From NCBI RefSeq assembly GCF_002102355.1, contig NZ_LQPT01000040.1:62001-126000 (forward strand): a stretch of DNA of 64,000 nt, in the 5' to 3' direction. The DNA is from Mycobacterium sherrisii (lineage in GTDB: Bacteria > Actinomycetota > Actinomycetes > Mycobacteriales > Mycobacteriaceae). The notes beneath the pieces were generated by a model. The model saw only the letters and a program-made list of their open reading frames with translations, had not been told where the DNA came from and did no database searches. Positions 35,993-46,474 of the stretch are shown one piece after another (position 1 is the first letter of the stretch; each line of letters opens with the position of its first letter). A program made the translations under genes and the position numbers.

Positions 35993-36517
35993 TCATGTTA
36001 CAAACTCCGTCTCCCCCACACCGGCCAGGTCCAACTCGGCCCGGGATGGCGACGAAAACTCAACCTGGACAACGGCTTTGGCTATGCCAGCGAACGGAAT
36101 ATCGCGCACCGCCCAATCGCGGCCGTCGCGGACGACCAACGCCACCGTCGCGCCGCGGGTCTGGCCCACCCGCCCGGTCAGCCGGGTGCCGTCCGACAAC
36201 TCGAGCTCGATCTTGCGACCGCGGGCGCGGCGGAAGTGTTTCTCGCTGGTCAACGGGCGGTCCACGCCGGGTGAACTCACTTCCAGGACGTAGCTGTCGG
36301 CGCTGCTGTCCAGGCCGTCGAGCAGCGTCGACGCCGAGCGCGATAGTGCCGCCACGGTGTCCAGGTCCAGTGCGGTGTCGCCGTCGGCGATGACCGTGAT
36401 CCGGGGCGGCCGCGCCCGGGTGTCGATGACCACGTCTTCGATCTCGTAGCCGGCGCGCGCGAACTCGCCACCGAGTAGCTCGATCACCTGCGTCTGAGAC
36501 GGTAGCCCGGTGGTCAC
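35993..36517 (-). CDS. rimP: ribosome maturation factor RimP
   Basis: A 174-residue protein needed for 30S subunit maturation. It shows the RimP N-domain ([22 protein letters not shown]), the [14 protein letters not shown] motif and the C-terminal SH3-like domain ([14 protein letters not shown]). GTG 36517 is preceded by GAGGAG, while the upstream frame is unrelated. It is the first gene of the nusA-infB operon and diverges from a lipoprotein gene. Confidence 0.93.
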   Translation of the reverse strand: MTTGLPSQTQVIELLGGEFARAGYEIEDVVIDTRARPPRITVIADGDTALDLDTVAALSRSASTLLDGLDSSADSYVLEVSSPGVDRPLTSEKHFRRARGRKIELELSDGTRLTGRVGQTRGATVALVVRDGRDWAVRDIPFAGIAKAVVQVEFSSPSRAELDLAGVGETEFVT

Positions 36518-36752
36518 GGCGAGCTCCTCATCTTGAGTTGTCCGGTCATCTGGCTGGATGGCGCCGCCCAACCCTTTCAGGCGGCTTCCGGCGTCCCGGT
36601 GGAACGGGGCGGCTGCCGTTCCGCGAGAACCAGGAACTAACGATACGCCAGGAATCGCCCATGACGAGGTGATCGCAGAGGTCCGCGGAGGTTTGCGAAA
36701 CGTTGAGGTCCTGGCGTCATGCCCGGTCCGGCGTGGATGGCAGGATATTGCT

Positions 36753-37289
36753 GTGCCTAGCGCAGGACCCGTCAGCAGCCGGCGGGGCGTGCTCGCCGGG
36801 GGTGCCGCGCTTGCCGCGCTCGGGGTGGTCGCCTCCGCCTGTGGCCACGCGCCACCCAAACCGCCGCCCGTCGAAGAGTTGTTGGGGCCGTTGGACCAGG
36901 CCAGACACGACAGCGCGCTGGCCAGTGCGGCCGCCGCGGCGGTCGGCATACCGCCGCAGATCGCGGCGGCGCTGTCGGTGGTCGCCAACCAGCGCGCCGC
37001 CCACGCCCGGGCGCTGTCCACCGAGATTTCGCGAGCGGCCGGCAAGTTCACCTCCTCGTCGAGCTCGTCGACCGAGACGACCGGTTCGAGTCCGGCCGCG
37101 CCGGCCGGTCCCCCGCCGCCGCCACCGCCGGTGTCGGACGTGATCAACGCGCTGCGGGCCTCGGCCGACGACGCGACCCGCCTGGTGAGCACCGAATCGG
37201 GGTACCGGGCGGGGCTCCTCGCCTCCATCGCCGCGTCGTGCACGGCGTCCTACGTCGTCGCGCTGGTGCCGGGAGGTCCGTCCATATGA
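36753..37289 (+). CDS. putative Tat-exported alanine-rich lipoprotein (Rv2843-like)
   Basis: A 178-residue protein with a twin-arginine type leader ([19 protein letters not shown]) ending in a lipobox (ASAC). The mature part is Ala-rich and helical with a Ser/Pro-rich linker (about residues 105-130). GTG 36753 sets the leader at the N-terminus. Its stop overlaps the DUF4439 gene by ATGA. Position and composition match M. tuberculosis Rv2843. No enzymatic motif is visible. Confidence 0.75.
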   Translation: MPSAGPVSSRRGVLAGGAALAALGVVASACGHAPPKPPPVEELLGPLDQARHDSALASAAAAAVGIPPQIAAALSVVANQRAAHARALSTEISRAAGKFTSSSSSSTETTGSSPAAPAGPPPPPPPVSDVINALRASADDATRLVSTESGYRAGLLASIAASCTASYVVALVPGGPSI

Positions 37290-37732
37290 GCTCCGGCAAG
37301 GACGCCGACAATGCGGCGCTGTCCGACGCGCTGTCCGTCGAGCACGCGACCATCTACGGCTACGGCATCGTGTCGGCGCTGTCGCCGCCCAGCGTCAACG
37401 ACTTGGTGTTGGAAGCGCTACTGACGCACCGCAAGCGTCGCGACGACGTGATCGCCATGCTGGCCGCGCGTCAGGTCACCGCGCCGCCCGCGGCTGCGGG
37501 CTACCAACTGCCCCTGCTGGTGGCCAGCCCGGCCGACGCGGCACGGCTGGCGACGCGGATGGAGAACGACGGGGCCACGGCGTGGCGGGTGGTCGTCGAG
37601 CACGCCGAGACCGCCGAAGACCGCGCGTTCGCCGCGACCGCCCTGACGCAGAGCGCGGTCATGGCCGCCCGCTGGAGCCGCATCCTGGGCGCGTGGCCGA
37701 TCACGACCAGTTTCCCGGGCGGCAACGAGTAA
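37286..37732 (+). CDS. DUF4439 ferritin-like domain protein (Rv2844-like)
   Basis: A 148-residue all-helical protein with the ferritin-like DUF4439 pattern (ALSVEHATIYGYGIVSAL, HRKRRDDVIAML). Only part of a diiron ligand set (EH and a later H) is apparent. ATG 37286 overlaps the stop of the preceding lipoprotein gene, so the pair is translationally coupled. Its stop abuts that of convergent proS with no gap. Confidence 0.8.
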   Translation: MSSGKDADNAALSDALSVEHATIYGYGIVSALSPPSVNDLVLEALLTHRKRRDDVIAMLAARQVTAPPAAAGYQLPLLVASPADAARLATRMENDGATAWRVVVEHAETAEDRAFAATALTQSAVMAARWSRILGAWPITTSFPGGNE

Positions 37733-39481
37733 TCAGCCGGCGAGGGCCGTCACGATGTCGGTGGCCAGCGAGACGCCCGCCGCCAGCTCGCGCGTCTGGC
37801 CGCCGAAGCGGTCGCGCAGTTCCACCACGCCGTCCGCCCAGCCGCGTCCGACCACGACGATCCAGGGCATCCCGAGCAGCTCGGCGTCCTTGAATTTGAC
37901 CCCGGGCGAGGCCTGGCGGTCGTCCAGCAGCACCTCAAGGCCCAACCGGTCCAGGTCGGCGGCCAGCGCGATAGCACCCTCGCGCGCCTCCGGGTCCTTA
38001 TTGGCGATCACCAGGTGCACGTCGAACGGCGCGATCGAGGGGGGCCAGCGCAGGCCCAGCTCGTCGTGCTGCTGCTCGGCGACCACGGCCACCAACCGCG
38101 ACACCCCCACCCCGTAGGAGCCCATCGTCAACCGCACCGGCTTGCCGTCCTCGCCGAGCACGTCGACGGCGAACGCGTCGGTGTATTTACGGCCCAGCTG
38201 AAAGATGTGCCCGATCTCGATGCCGCGCGCCATGACCAGCGGCCCGGCCCCGTCGGGCGACGGATCGCCCTCGCGCACCTCCGCGGCCTCGATGGTGCCG
38301 TCGTCGGTGAAGTCGCGCCCGGCGACCAGTCCGACAACGTGGCGACCCGGCTCGTCGGCGCCGGTGATCCAGCTGGTGCCGGCTACCACCCGCGGATCCA
38401 CGAGGTAGCGAACACCGTTGTCCCGCAATGCTTTCGGACCGATGTACCCCTTCACCAGGAAGGGGTATTTGGCGAAGTCGGTGTCGTCGAGCAACGCGTA
38501 CTCGGCCGGTTCCAGCGCCGCGCCCAGGCGTTTGTCGTCGACCTCGCGGTCACCCGGAATGCCGATCGCGAGCAGCTCCCAGTCCCCGCCCGGTTGGCGC
38601 ACCTTGACCAGAACGTTTTTCAGCGTGTCGGCGGCCGTGACGGTGCGGCCCAGGCCGGCCTCGTTCGCCCATGCCACCAGGCTGGCGATGGTGGGCGTGT
38701 CGCCGGTGTCGTACACCACCGCCTCGGGCAGCCCCTCGAACGGCCGCGCCTCGGGGCGGGCGGTGATCACCGCCTCGACGTTGGCGGCGTACCCGGACTC
38801 CAGGCACCGGACGAAGGTGTCCTCACCGATCGGGCTCTCGGCCAGGAACTCCTCGGACGCGCTGCCGCCCATCGCCCCCGACACCGCGGACACGATGACG
38901 TAGCGGACCTGCAGCCGGTCGAAGATGCGCTGGTAGGCCTCCCGATGGGCGTGGTAGGCGGCCTTGAGACCGGCGTTGTCCACGTCGAAGGAGTAGGAGT
39001 CCTTCATCACGAATTCCCGGGCCCGCAGGATGCCGGCGCGCGGCCGCGCCTCGTCGCGGTACTTGGTCTGGATTTGGTACAAGGTGAGCGGGAAATCCTT
39101 GTAGGAGCTGTACTCGCCCTTGACGGTCAGGGTGAACAGCTCTTCGTGCGTCGGGGCGAGCAGATAGTCGTTGTCGCGGCGGTCCCGCAGCCGAAACAGG
39201 TTCTCGCCGTACTCCGTCCAGCGGTTGGTCGTCTCGTACGGGGCGCGCGGCAGCAGCGCCGGAAACAAGATCTCCTGCCCACCGATGGCGTTCATCTCCT
39301 CGCGGACGACGCGTTCGATATTGCGCAGCACCCGCAATCCCAGCGGCAGCCAGCTGTACAGCCCCGGAGCGATGGGCCGCACGTATCCGGCTCGCGCCAG
39401 CAGCTTGTGGCTGGGCACTTCGGCGTCGGCGGGTGCATCGCGCAGGGTGCGCAGGAACAGCTCGGACATCCGGGTGATCAC
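37733..39481 (-). CDS. proS: prolyl-tRNA synthetase
   Basis: A 582-residue bacterial-type class II synthetase. It has motif 1/2 segments ([50 protein letters not shown] region), the inserted editing domain (about residues 220-400) and the C-terminal anticodon-binding domain ([17 protein letters not shown]). The GTG start gives [15 protein letters not shown] as in M. tuberculosis. It charges tRNA-Pro in the cytoplasm. Confidence 0.96.
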   Translation of the reverse strand: MITRMSELFLRTLRDAPADAEVPSHKLLARAGYVRPIAPGLYSWLPLGLRVLRNIERVVREEMNAIGGQEILFPALLPRAPYETTNRWTEYGENLFRLRDRRDNDYLLAPTHEELFTLTVKGEYSSYKDFPLTLYQIQTKYRDEARPRAGILRAREFVMKDSYSFDVDNAGLKAAYHAHREAYQRIFDRLQVRYVIVSAVSGAMGGSASEEFLAESPIGEDTFVRCLESGYAANVEAVITARPEARPFEGLPEAVVYDTGDTPTIASLVAWANEAGLGRTVTAADTLKNVLVKVRQPGGDWELLAIGIPGDREVDDKRLGAALEPAEYALLDDTDFAKYPFLVKGYIGPKALRDNGVRYLVDPRVVAGTSWITGADEPGRHVVGLVAGRDFTDDGTIEAAEVREGDPSPDGAGPLVMARGIEIGHIFQLGRKYTDAFAVDVLGEDGKPVRLTMGSYGVGVSRLVAVVAEQQHDELGLRWPPSIAPFDVHLVIANKDPEAREGAIALAADLDRLGLEVLLDDRQASPGVKFKDAELLGMPWIVVVGRGWADGVVELRDRFGGQTRELAAGVSLATDIVTALAG

Positions 39482-39661
39482 AGCGGGCCAGCCTAAATGG
39501 CGGGTGCTAAAGCCGCACCACAGGGTCGGCGACCACGGGCGTCACATCGGCCACAGTGGGCTCCGGTGGACTGACGGGTGTATGTGCCCGGCTACGAGCG
39601 ACTTTCGCGTCGCGGGCGCGAGACGAACCCCGGCTTGCCTGGCGTGAAACGAACCGGCGGG

Positions 39662-41278
39662 CTACAGCTCGCCGGCGTCGATCGCTTCCTTGACCTCCTG
39701 CGCGTGCGCCACCTGCTCCGGGGTGTACCCGATGAACAGCGCCGCGCAGCCGACGATGACGGCCGCACCGGCCACCCACAGCAGGCCGTAGGTGTAGCCG
39801 TGGTCGAGTGCCCGCAGCTGAACGTCGTTCATGAACTTCACCGGGCCGGTGGTGCCGCCCAGGTACAGCGTGCGCGAGGTGATCACGGCCTGGATGACGG
39901 CCAACACCAGCGGTCCGCCCAGGCTCTGCAGCATCAGCGCGATCGCCGAGACCGGGCCGATCTGGTCGAAGCCGACGCCCGCGATCGCCGCAAGCGTCAG
40001 CGGGACGACCACCATGCCGATGCCGATGCCGCCCACCACGATCGGCAGCACCAGGTTCGGGAAGTAGGGCACGCCGCGGTGCATGAAGGCCCAGCCGTAG
40101 ATCATCGCGACCAGCAGCAGCCATCCGCCGCCGATGGTCAGCACCCGCGGCGAGAACCGGGAGACCAGCTGCGAGGAGATGCCCAAGCCGATCCCCATCG
40201 CGATGACGAACGGGATGAAACCGACACCGGCCCGCAGGGCGCTGTAGCCGAGAATGTCCTGGACGTACAGCCCGATGCACACGGTGAGGCTGAACATCAC
40301 GCCGCCGGCCAGCAGGATAGCGGTGAACGTGACCAGCCGGTTGCGGTCGCGGAACAACTTGAATGGCACGACGGGATTTTCGGCGGTGCGCTCGACGATG
40401 GCGAACGCAATGCCCGCCGCCGCGGCCACCACGCCCGACCCGATCGTGGTGAACGAGACCCAGCCTTTTTCCGGGCCCATCGAGAAGGCGAACACCGCGG
40501 CGGTGCACGCCAAGGTGGCCAGCATGGCCCCGGCAGCGTCAAGCTTCATCCGCTCGCGGTTGGTCTCGCGCAGCGCGGTGCGGGCCAGGTAGATCATCAC
40601 CAGGCCGATCGGCACGTTGACCAGGAAGGCCAGCCGCCACGACAGCTCGGTCAGCGCGCCGCCGACCACCAGGCCCATCACCGAGCCGACGGCGGTCATC
40701 GCGGCGAACACCGCGGTGGCGGCGTTGCGGGCGGGACCCTTGGAGAAGGTCGTCGCCACCAACGCCAGCCCGGTGGGCGAGGCGATGGCCGACCCGATGC
40801 CCTGCAGCAGCCGGGCGATGACCATGGTGGCCTCGTCCCAGGCGACCGCGCACAGCACCGAGGAGATGGTGAACAGCGCGACGCCGACGATGAAGGTGCG
40901 TTTGCGGCCGATGGTGTCGCCCAGGCGCCCGCCCAGCAGCATCAGGCCGCCGAAGGTGAGCACATACGCGGTGATCACCCAGCTCCGGCCGGCGTCGGAC
41001 AGGCTCAGCTCGTTCTGAATTTTAGGAAGCGCGACGATGGCGACCGTGCTGTCCATCGTTGCCAGCAGCTGCATGCCGCCGATCGCGATGACCGCCGCGA
41101 TGAACCGCCGGGAAGGCAGCCAGGTCGGGTAATACCTGCTCGTACGCGTCCTGGTACTGGTCGGGGCGGCAGCAGATGAGGTCTCAGCCGGGCGTTCGGT
41201 GCGTCCCTGGGCCGGACGATCGGCGCGCGCAGCAGACCAAGTCCGGGCCGCGCGCTCGGTGTCGTTGAGGGCCGTCAT
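39662..41278 (-). CDS. efpA: EfpA family drug efflux transporter
   Basis: A 538-residue DHA2-type (14-helix) major facilitator matching mycobacterial EfpA. A long polar N-terminus of about 55 residues precedes helix 1. MDSTVAIVALPKIQNEL, the motif GGRLGDTIGRKRTFIVG and the antiporter motif near SPTGLALVATTF are present. ATG 41278 is preceded by a dyad (41283-41300) that covers the ribosome-binding site. It lies 23 bases after cysG on the same strand. Confidence 0.93.
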   Translation of the reverse strand: MTALNDTERAARTWSAARADRPAQGRTERPAETSSAAAPTSTRTRTSRYYPTWLPSRRFIAAVIAIGGMQLLATMDSTVAIVALPKIQNELSLSDAGRSWVITAYVLTFGGLMLLGGRLGDTIGRKRTFIVGVALFTISSVLCAVAWDEATMVIARLLQGIGSAIASPTGLALVATTFSKGPARNAATAVFAAMTAVGSVMGLVVGGALTELSWRLAFLVNVPIGLVMIYLARTALRETNRERMKLDAAGAMLATLACTAAVFAFSMGPEKGWVSFTTIGSGVVAAAAGIAFAIVERTAENPVVPFKLFRDRNRLVTFTAILLAGGVMFSLTVCIGLYVQDILGYSALRAGVGFIPFVIAMGIGLGISSQLVSRFSPRVLTIGGGWLLLVAMIYGWAFMHRGVPYFPNLVLPIVVGGIGIGMVVVPLTLAAIAGVGFDQIGPVSAIALMLQSLGGPLVLAVIQAVITSRTLYLGGTTGPVKFMNDVQLRALDHGYTYGLLWVAGAAVIVGCAALFIGYTPEQVAHAQEVKEAIDAGEL

Positions 41279-41282
41279 AACG

Positions 41283-41300
41283 GATTACCTTACAGTAATC
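41283..41300. promoter_or_regulatory. dyad over the efpA ribosome-binding site
   Basis: GATTAC-N6-GTAATC is a perfect 6-base inverted repeat ending 5 bases from the efpA ATG; the AAGGT of the Shine-Dalgarno region lies in the spacer. It could be an operator for a TetR/MarR/ArsR-type repressor or an RNA hairpin hiding the ribosome-binding site. Confidence 0.5.
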
Positions 41301-42518
41301 TTAAGAATCGTTTAAACCCCGAGCGTCGCTCAGACCCACCACGGGGCCGATCACGATGATCGCCGGAGGTCGAATCCCCTCCGCACGGATCTTTTGCGGC
41401 GTGTCGGCCAGGGTGGCCCGCAGCGTGTGTTGGGCCGGCGTCGTGCCGTGCTGAACCACCAGAACGGGCGTATCCGCAGGTCGGCCGCCTTTCAGTAGCA
41501 CGTCGACGAACAGCTCGATGCGTTCGACAGCCATCAGCAACACGATGGTGCCGGACAGCGCGGCCAGCGCATTCCAATTCACTAACGATTCGGGATGACC
41601 GGGCGCCAGATGCCCGCTGACCACCACGAATTCGTGGTTGACGGCGCGATGCGTGACGGGCACGCCCGCCAGCGCGGGCACCGCTATGGCACTTGTCACA
41701 CCCGGGACGACGGTGACCGGAATGCCCGCGTCGGCGCACGCGAGGACCTCTTCGTAGCCGCGGGCGAACACGAAGGGGTCGCCGCCCTTGAGCCGGACGA
41801 CGAAGTTTCCGGCGCGGGCGCGTTCGATCATCACGTCGTTGATCGCGTCCTGCGCCATGGCGCGCCCGTACGGGATCTTGGCGGCGTCGATGACCTCGAC
41901 GTGCGGTGGCAGCTCGGCGAGCAGTTCCGGCGGGGCCAGGCGGTCGGCCACGACGACGTCGGCCTGGGCGAGCAGCCGGCGGCCGCGGACGGTGATCAGT
42001 TCCGGGTCGCCGGGGCCGCCGCCGATCAGGGCCACTCCGCCGCGCGCGACGTCCGGGCTTTCGGGGGCGATCAGACCCTGCTGCAGGGCCTCGCGAATGG
42101 CCGACCGGATCGCCGCCGACCTGCGGTGCTCACCGCCGGCCAGCACCCCGACCGACAGCCCGGCGTACTCGAAGGACGCCGGTGTCACCGCGCTGCCCGC
42201 CACGGCGATGTCGGCGCGGACGCAGAAGATTCGCCGGGCGTCGGCCTCCGCGACGACGGCGGCGTTGACCGCCGGGTCGTTGGTGGCCGCGATCGCGTAC
42301 CACGCGCCGTCGAGATCGCCGTCGTGATATTCGCGCAGCGTCAGGGTGATTCCGGTCATCGCCTCGACCGAGCGGGTGGCGCTGCGCGAGATGACGTGCA
42401 CGTCGGCTCCGCTGGCGACGAGCAGCGGGAGCCGGCGCTGCGCGACCGTGCCGCCGCCGACGACGACGACCTTCTTACCCCTCAGCCGCAGTCCGGCGAG
42501 GTAGGGGCTCTCGGTCAC
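41301..42518 (-). CDS. cysG: siroheme synthase-type CysG (precorrin-2 dehydrogenase + uroporphyrinogen-III methyltransferase)
   Basis: A 405-residue fusion. The N-terminal half (about 1-150, YLAGLRLRGKKVVVVGGGTVAQRRL) is the NAD-dependent precorrin-2 dehydrogenase/ferrochelatase. The C-terminal half (about 158-400) is SUMT, with LIGGGPGDPELITVRG, VVADRLAPPELL, RLKGGDPFVFARG and VPGVTSAIA. It makes precorrin-2 for siroheme and cobalamin. The GTG start and length agree with Rv2847c. Cobalamin genes cobB and cobO follow upstream on the same strand. Confidence 0.94.
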   Translation of the reverse strand: MTESPYLAGLRLRGKKVVVVGGGTVAQRRLPLLVASGADVHVISRSATRSVEAMTGITLTLREYHDGDLDGAWYAIAATNDPAVNAAVVAEADARRIFCVRADIAVAGSAVTPASFEYAGLSVGVLAGGEHRRSAAIRSAIREALQQGLIAPESPDVARGGVALIGGGPGDPELITVRGRRLLAQADVVVADRLAPPELLAELPPHVEVIDAAKIPYGRAMAQDAINDVMIERARAGNFVVRLKGGDPFVFARGYEEVLACADAGIPVTVVPGVTSAIAVPALAGVPVTHRAVNHEFVVVSGHLAPGHPESLVNWNALAALSGTIVLLMAVERIELFVDVLLKGGRPADTPVLVVQHGTTPAQHTLRATLADTPQKIRAEGIRPPAIIVIGPVVGLSDARGLNDS

Positions 42519-42593
42519 CCGGCAAAGCCTAGTGGCAGCGCGCCGACGGGCCGTGAAGGTAACGCCATCGGTGACGCCGCTGTCGCCCTGGCG

Positions 42594-43979
42594 TTAGGCT
42601 CGCGAGCTCTCGGCGCGGGCGACGAACCGCGCCACCGCGTCCGGCACGGCGGCGGGGTGGGTGTGCAGATACGACGCGTGCACGCCGCCATGGACGACGC
42701 CGTCACGTATCGGCGCGGCGGACCGCTCGGCCGCGGCCGCCCGGTACACCCACGCCGGCTGGTAGCCCTCGGTGAACGTGATCGCGGTGCGGTGGAACTC
42801 GTGACCCACCACGCGCGCCCCGACCGGATAAAGCGGCGAGTCCGCCACCGCGACCGCGTCGCGGTACGCCAACGTCAGGTTCGGGGTGAACCGTGCCGTT
42901 GCGCCGAGCACCCCGCACATCGGATACCCGTCGAGCTCGGACGCCAGGTACAGCAGGCCCGCGCATTCGGCGTGCACCGGCGCCCCGGCTCCGGCGAGCC
43001 GCCGGATCTGTTGGCGCACAACATCATTGGCCGATAGTTCAGCCGTGAACTGTTCGGGGAAGCCGCCCGGCAGCACGACCGCGTCGGTGTCTTCCGGCAA
43101 CGTCTCGGCGAGCGGATCGAAGTCGACGACGTCGGCGCCGGCGGCGCGCAGCAGCTCGGCGTGTTCGGCGTAGCCGAAGCTGAAGGCCTTTCCGGCGGCC
43201 ATGGCGACCGTCGCTCGCCGGCGCCGGTCGCCGCACTCCCCCACCGCGGCGACCGGATCCCAAGGCGCGCCGTGGTTGCCGCTACGCGCGGCCGCCAGCA
43301 CCGCGCCCAAATCGACGTGCCGCGCGATCAGCGCGGTCATGGCCTCGACCGCGAGCCGGGCCCGGCGGCCGTACTCGACCGCGGTCACCAGGCCCAGATA
43401 CCGTGTCGGCACATCCAATTCGGCGTTGCGCGCAATGGCGCCCAACACCGGGACACCGGTCTGTTCGCACGCCTGCCGCAATACCTGCTCGTGGCGCGCC
43501 GAGCCCACCCGGTTGAGGATGACCCCCGCGATCCGGGTCCCGGTATCGAACGTCGAAAAGCCATGCAACAGCGCGGCAATGCTGTGACTTTGACCGCGCG
43601 CATCGACCACCAGGATCACCGGGGCGCCGACCAGGGCGGCGACCTGGGCCGTCGAACCCGCGGGCGGCGTGGTGACGCCCGAACCGATCCGCCCGTCGAA
43701 CAACCCCATCACGCCCTCGATCACGGCGATATCGGCGCCGGCGGCCCCATGGGCGTAGAGCGGGCCGATGAGCCGCTCGCCCACCATGATCGGGTCGAGA
43801 TTGCGTCCGGGCCGACCGGCGGCCAGGCCGTGATAACCGGGGTCGATGAAGTCCGGACCCACCTTGTACGGCGCGACGGTGTGCCCGGCCTGGCGCAGCG
43901 CGCCGATCAAACCCGTTGCGACCGTGGTCTTTCCACTTCCTGAGGCGGGCGCGGCGATGACGACCGCGGGGGCACTCAC
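42594..43979 (-). CDS. cobB: cobyrinate / hydrogenobyrinate a,c-diamide synthase
   Basis: A 461-residue amidase that uses glutamine and ATP to amidate carboxylates a and c of the corrin ring. It has the P-loop APASGSGKTTVATGL (residues 9-23) and a class I glutamine amidotransferase domain with VVLPGGFPEQF and the nucleophile Cys in HAECAGLLYLA. GTG 43979 overlaps the cobO stop (GTGA); the upstream frame is a shadow of cobO. Confidence 0.94.
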   Translation of the reverse strand: MSAPAVVIAAPASGSGKTTVATGLIGALRQAGHTVAPYKVGPDFIDPGYHGLAAGRPGRNLDPIMVGERLIGPLYAHGAAGADIAVIEGVMGLFDGRIGSGVTTPPAGSTAQVAALVGAPVILVVDARGQSHSIAALLHGFSTFDTGTRIAGVILNRVGSARHEQVLRQACEQTGVPVLGAIARNAELDVPTRYLGLVTAVEYGRRARLAVEAMTALIARHVDLGAVLAAARSGNHGAPWDPVAAVGECGDRRRRATVAMAAGKAFSFGYAEHAELLRAAGADVVDFDPLAETLPEDTDAVVLPGGFPEQFTAELSANDVVRQQIRRLAGAGAPVHAECAGLLYLASELDGYPMCGVLGATARFTPNLTLAYRDAVAVADSPLYPVGARVVGHEFHRTAITFTEGYQPAWVYRAAAAERSAAPIRDGVVHGGVHASYLHTHPAAVPDAVARFVARAESSRA

Positions 43980-44590
43980 CACTCGATGCCCCGCTGGCCC
44001 TTGCGCCCCGCGTCCATCGGATGCTTGACCTTGACCATCTCGGTGACCAGGTCGGCCACCTCGATCAGCCGCGCCGGGGCGGCGCGGCCCGTGATGACCA
44101 CATGCTGATGACCGGGGCGGGCCAGCAGCGCGCCTACCACCTCGTCGACGTCGACCCACCCCCACTTGAGCGGATAGGTGAACTCGTCGAGTACGTAGAA
44201 ATCGTGCCGCTGCTCGGTCAGCCGGCGTGAGATCTCGGCCCACCCCTCCGCGGCGACCGCGGCGTGGTCGTCCTCGCTGCCGGATTTGCGGCTCCACGAC
44301 CACCCGGCGCCCATCTTGTGCCATTCCACGGGGCCGCCGACGCCGTGCTCGTCGTGCAACCGACCGAGCCGGGTGAAGGCGGCTTCCTCCCCCACCTTCC
44401 ATTTGGCGCTCTTGACGAATTGGAACACCGCGACACTCAGGCCGACGTTCCACGCGCGCAACGCCATTCCGAACGCCGCCGTCGATTTCCCCTTGCCGTC
44501 ACCGGTGTGCACCGCCAGCACCGGCCGATTGCGCCTGGCCCGGGTGCTCAGCCCGTCGTCGGGCACCTGCAGTGGGGTTCCCTGGGGCAT
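43976..44590 (-). CDS. cobO: cob(I)yrinic acid a,c-diamide adenosyltransferase
   Basis: A 204-residue BtuR/CobO enzyme that adds the adenosyl group from ATP to the cobalt of the corrinoid. It has the P-loop VHTGDGKGKSTAAFGMALRA and the YVLDEFTYPLKWGWVDVDEV Walker B-like segment. It is the upstream coupled partner of cobB and follows the chelatase gene by 33 bases. Confidence 0.95.
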   Translation of the reverse strand: MPQGTPLQVPDDGLSTRARRNRPVLAVHTGDGKGKSTAAFGMALRAWNVGLSVAVFQFVKSAKWKVGEEAAFTRLGRLHDEHGVGGPVEWHKMGAGWSWSRKSGSEDDHAAVAAEGWAEISRRLTEQRHDFYVLDEFTYPLKWGWVDVDEVVGALLARPGHQHVVITGRAAPARLIEVADLVTEMVKVKHPMDAGRKGQRGIEW

Positions 44591-44623
44591 GGGGCCGCAC
44601 CTTCCGTTGTCGTTGCCCGCCGG

Positions 44624-46474
44624 CTAGGCGACGGCGCGTACCGCTTGCATCAGCTGGTCGGCATGCAGCTGCTCCAATCGGACGGCCGGCGCACCGAGCT
44701 GGCGGGCAAGCTGGCTGGCCAAACCCAGTCGGACATGCGATGTTTCGCAGTCCACGACCACCGCGGCCGCGCCCTCGGCGACCAATCGGGAAGCCGCAAT
44801 TCTGCTGCGACCCAACGGGTCTGGGCCAGCCGTGGCCCGGCCATCGGTGAGCACCACCACCAGGGGGCGACGCGACCGGTCACGCGCCCGCTCCCGCACG
44901 ATCAACGCGCGCGCCGCCAGCAGTCCCTCGGCCAGCGGCGTGCGCCCGCCGGTGTCGAACCGGGCCAGCCGGCGCCCGGCAATGTGCGCCGACGACGTCG
45001 GCGGCAGCAGCAACCGTGCCCGGTCTTGCCGGAACGTGATCACGGCGACCTTGTCCCGGCGTTGATAGGCGTCGCGCAGCAGCGAGAGGGTGGCCCCACC
45101 GACCGCAGCCATCCGGTCCCGGGCGGCCATCGACCCCGACGCGTCGACCACGAAAATCACCAGATTGCCTTCGCGCCCTTCACGTATCGCTCGGCGCACG
45201 TCGTCGGCGCCGATGCGCAGCGGACCGGCACCGGCGTGCTCGGCGGCCGACAGCAGCGTGGCGAAGGGATGCAATCCGTGCGTTTCCGCGTCAGTGCCCG
45301 CCGCGGCGGCCACCACGCTTCCGGATCGGTTGCGGGCGCGCGAGCGTCGTCCCGGCGCTCCTTCACCCACGCCGGGAACCGTCAGCGCCCGGGTTCGAAA
45401 CGTCTTGGACGGCGGGGCGCTGGGCCGCGCCTTCGGCACCTGCGCCTCCGGTGCCGAACGGCCCGAATTCTGTTGTGCCGCATGACTGTCAGCGGAGTGT
45501 CCGCCGCCGGGCGGATCGGGGTCGGGGTCGGGCTCTTCGGCCGCCCGCCGCAGCGCCTCGTCGAGCTGGCCGGGGTCGATGCCCGGGTCGTCGAACGGGT
45601 CGCGGCGGCGGCGGTGCGGCAACGCCAATTCGGCCGCCACCCGGATGTCCTGCTCCTCGACACGGCTGGCCCCGCGCCATGCGGCGTGCGCGGTGGCGGT
45701 GCGGGCCACCACCAGATCGGCACGCATCCCGTCGACGTCGAACGCGGCGCACAGCGTGGCGATGCGGCGTAATTCGTTGTCCGGCAACATCACATCGTCG
45801 ACAAGCGCACGGGCCGCGGCGATCCGCTGGGCCAGCTCGGCTTCGTCGGCGGCATAACGGGTGGCGAATCCGTCCGGGTCGGCCTCGTAGGCCATCCGCT
45901 GGCGGATCACCTCCACCCGCACCTCGACGTCGCGAGACGCGTGCACGTCGACCGTGAGCCCGAACCGGTCGAGCAGCTGCGGACGCAGCTCGCCTTCTTC
46001 CGGATTCATCGTGCCGATCAGCACGAAGCGGGCCTCGTGCGTGTGGGAGACGCCGTCGCGTTCGACGTGCACCCGCCCCATCGCCGCGGCGTCGAGCAGG
46101 ACGTCGACCAGATGATCGTGCAGCAGGTTGACCTCGTCGACGTAGAGCACACCACCGTGGGCCCGCGCCAGCAGCCCCGGCGAGAACGCATGCTCGCCAT
46201 CGCGCAGCACCTTCTGCAGATCCAACGACCCGATCACCCGGTCCTCGGTTGCACCGAGCGGCATCTCGACCAGCCCCCCGCCGGTGCCTCCCGGGTAGGC
46301 GTGGCCCGTCGCCGCGGACAACAGCGCGGCCAGACCGCGCACCGCCGTCGACTTGGCGGTGCCCTTTTCCCCGCGGATCAGCGCGCCGCCGATCTCGGGT
46401 CGCACCGCGCACAGCAGCAGCGCCAGCCGCAATTGGTCGTGGCCGACGATCGCGCTGAACGGGTACGGCCTCAT
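44624..46474 (-). CDS. magnesium/cobalt chelatase AAA-VWA fusion subunit
   Basis: A 616-residue protein fusing a ChlI-type AAA+ ATPase (Walker [10 protein letters not shown] near residue 36, Walker [15 protein letters not shown] near 108, sensor [10 protein letters not shown]) to a VWA domain with the MIDAS motif DASGSM (about 440) and the TDGRAT segment, through a Pro/Arg-rich linker. It corresponds to Rv2850c. Next to cobO/cobB it probably serves cobalt insertion with a CobN subunit encoded elsewhere, rather than chlorophyll synthesis. ATG 46474 overlaps the GNAT stop. Confidence 0.88.
   Translation of the reverse strand: MRPYPFSAIVGHDQLRLALLLCAVRPEIGGALIRGEKGTAKSTAVRGLAALLSAATGHAYPGGTGGGLVEMPLGATEDRVIGSLDLQKVLRDGEHAFSPGLLARAHGGVLYVDEVNLLHDHLVDVLLDAAAMGRVHVERDGVSHTHEARFVLIGTMNPEEGELRPQLLDRFGLTVDVHASRDVEVRVEVIRQRMAYEADPDGFATRYAADEAELAQRIAAARALVDDVMLPDNELRRIATLCAAFDVDGMRADLVVARTATAHAAWRGASRVEEQDIRVAAELALPHRRRRDPFDDPGIDPGQLDEALRRAAEEPDPDPDPPGGGHSADSHAAQQNSGRSAPEAQVPKARPSAPPSKTFRTRALTVPGVGEGAPGRRSRARNRSGSVVAAAAGTDAETHGLHPFATLLSAAEHAGAGPLRIGADDVRRAIREGREGNLVIFVVDASGSMAARDRMAAVGGATLSLLRDAYQRRDKVAVITFRQDRARLLLPPTSSAHIAGRRLARFDTGGRTPLAEGLLAARALIVRERARDRSRRPLVVVLTDGRATAGPDPLGRSRIAASRLVAEGAAAVVVDCETSHVRLGLASQLARQLGAPAVRLEQLHADQLMQAVRAVA

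Noticed and set aside
41595-43037. A long plus-strand open frame opposite cysG and cobB
   Set aside because: Both minus-strand genes have complete motifs and syntenic neighbours; the plus-strand translation is compositionally biased and motif-free.
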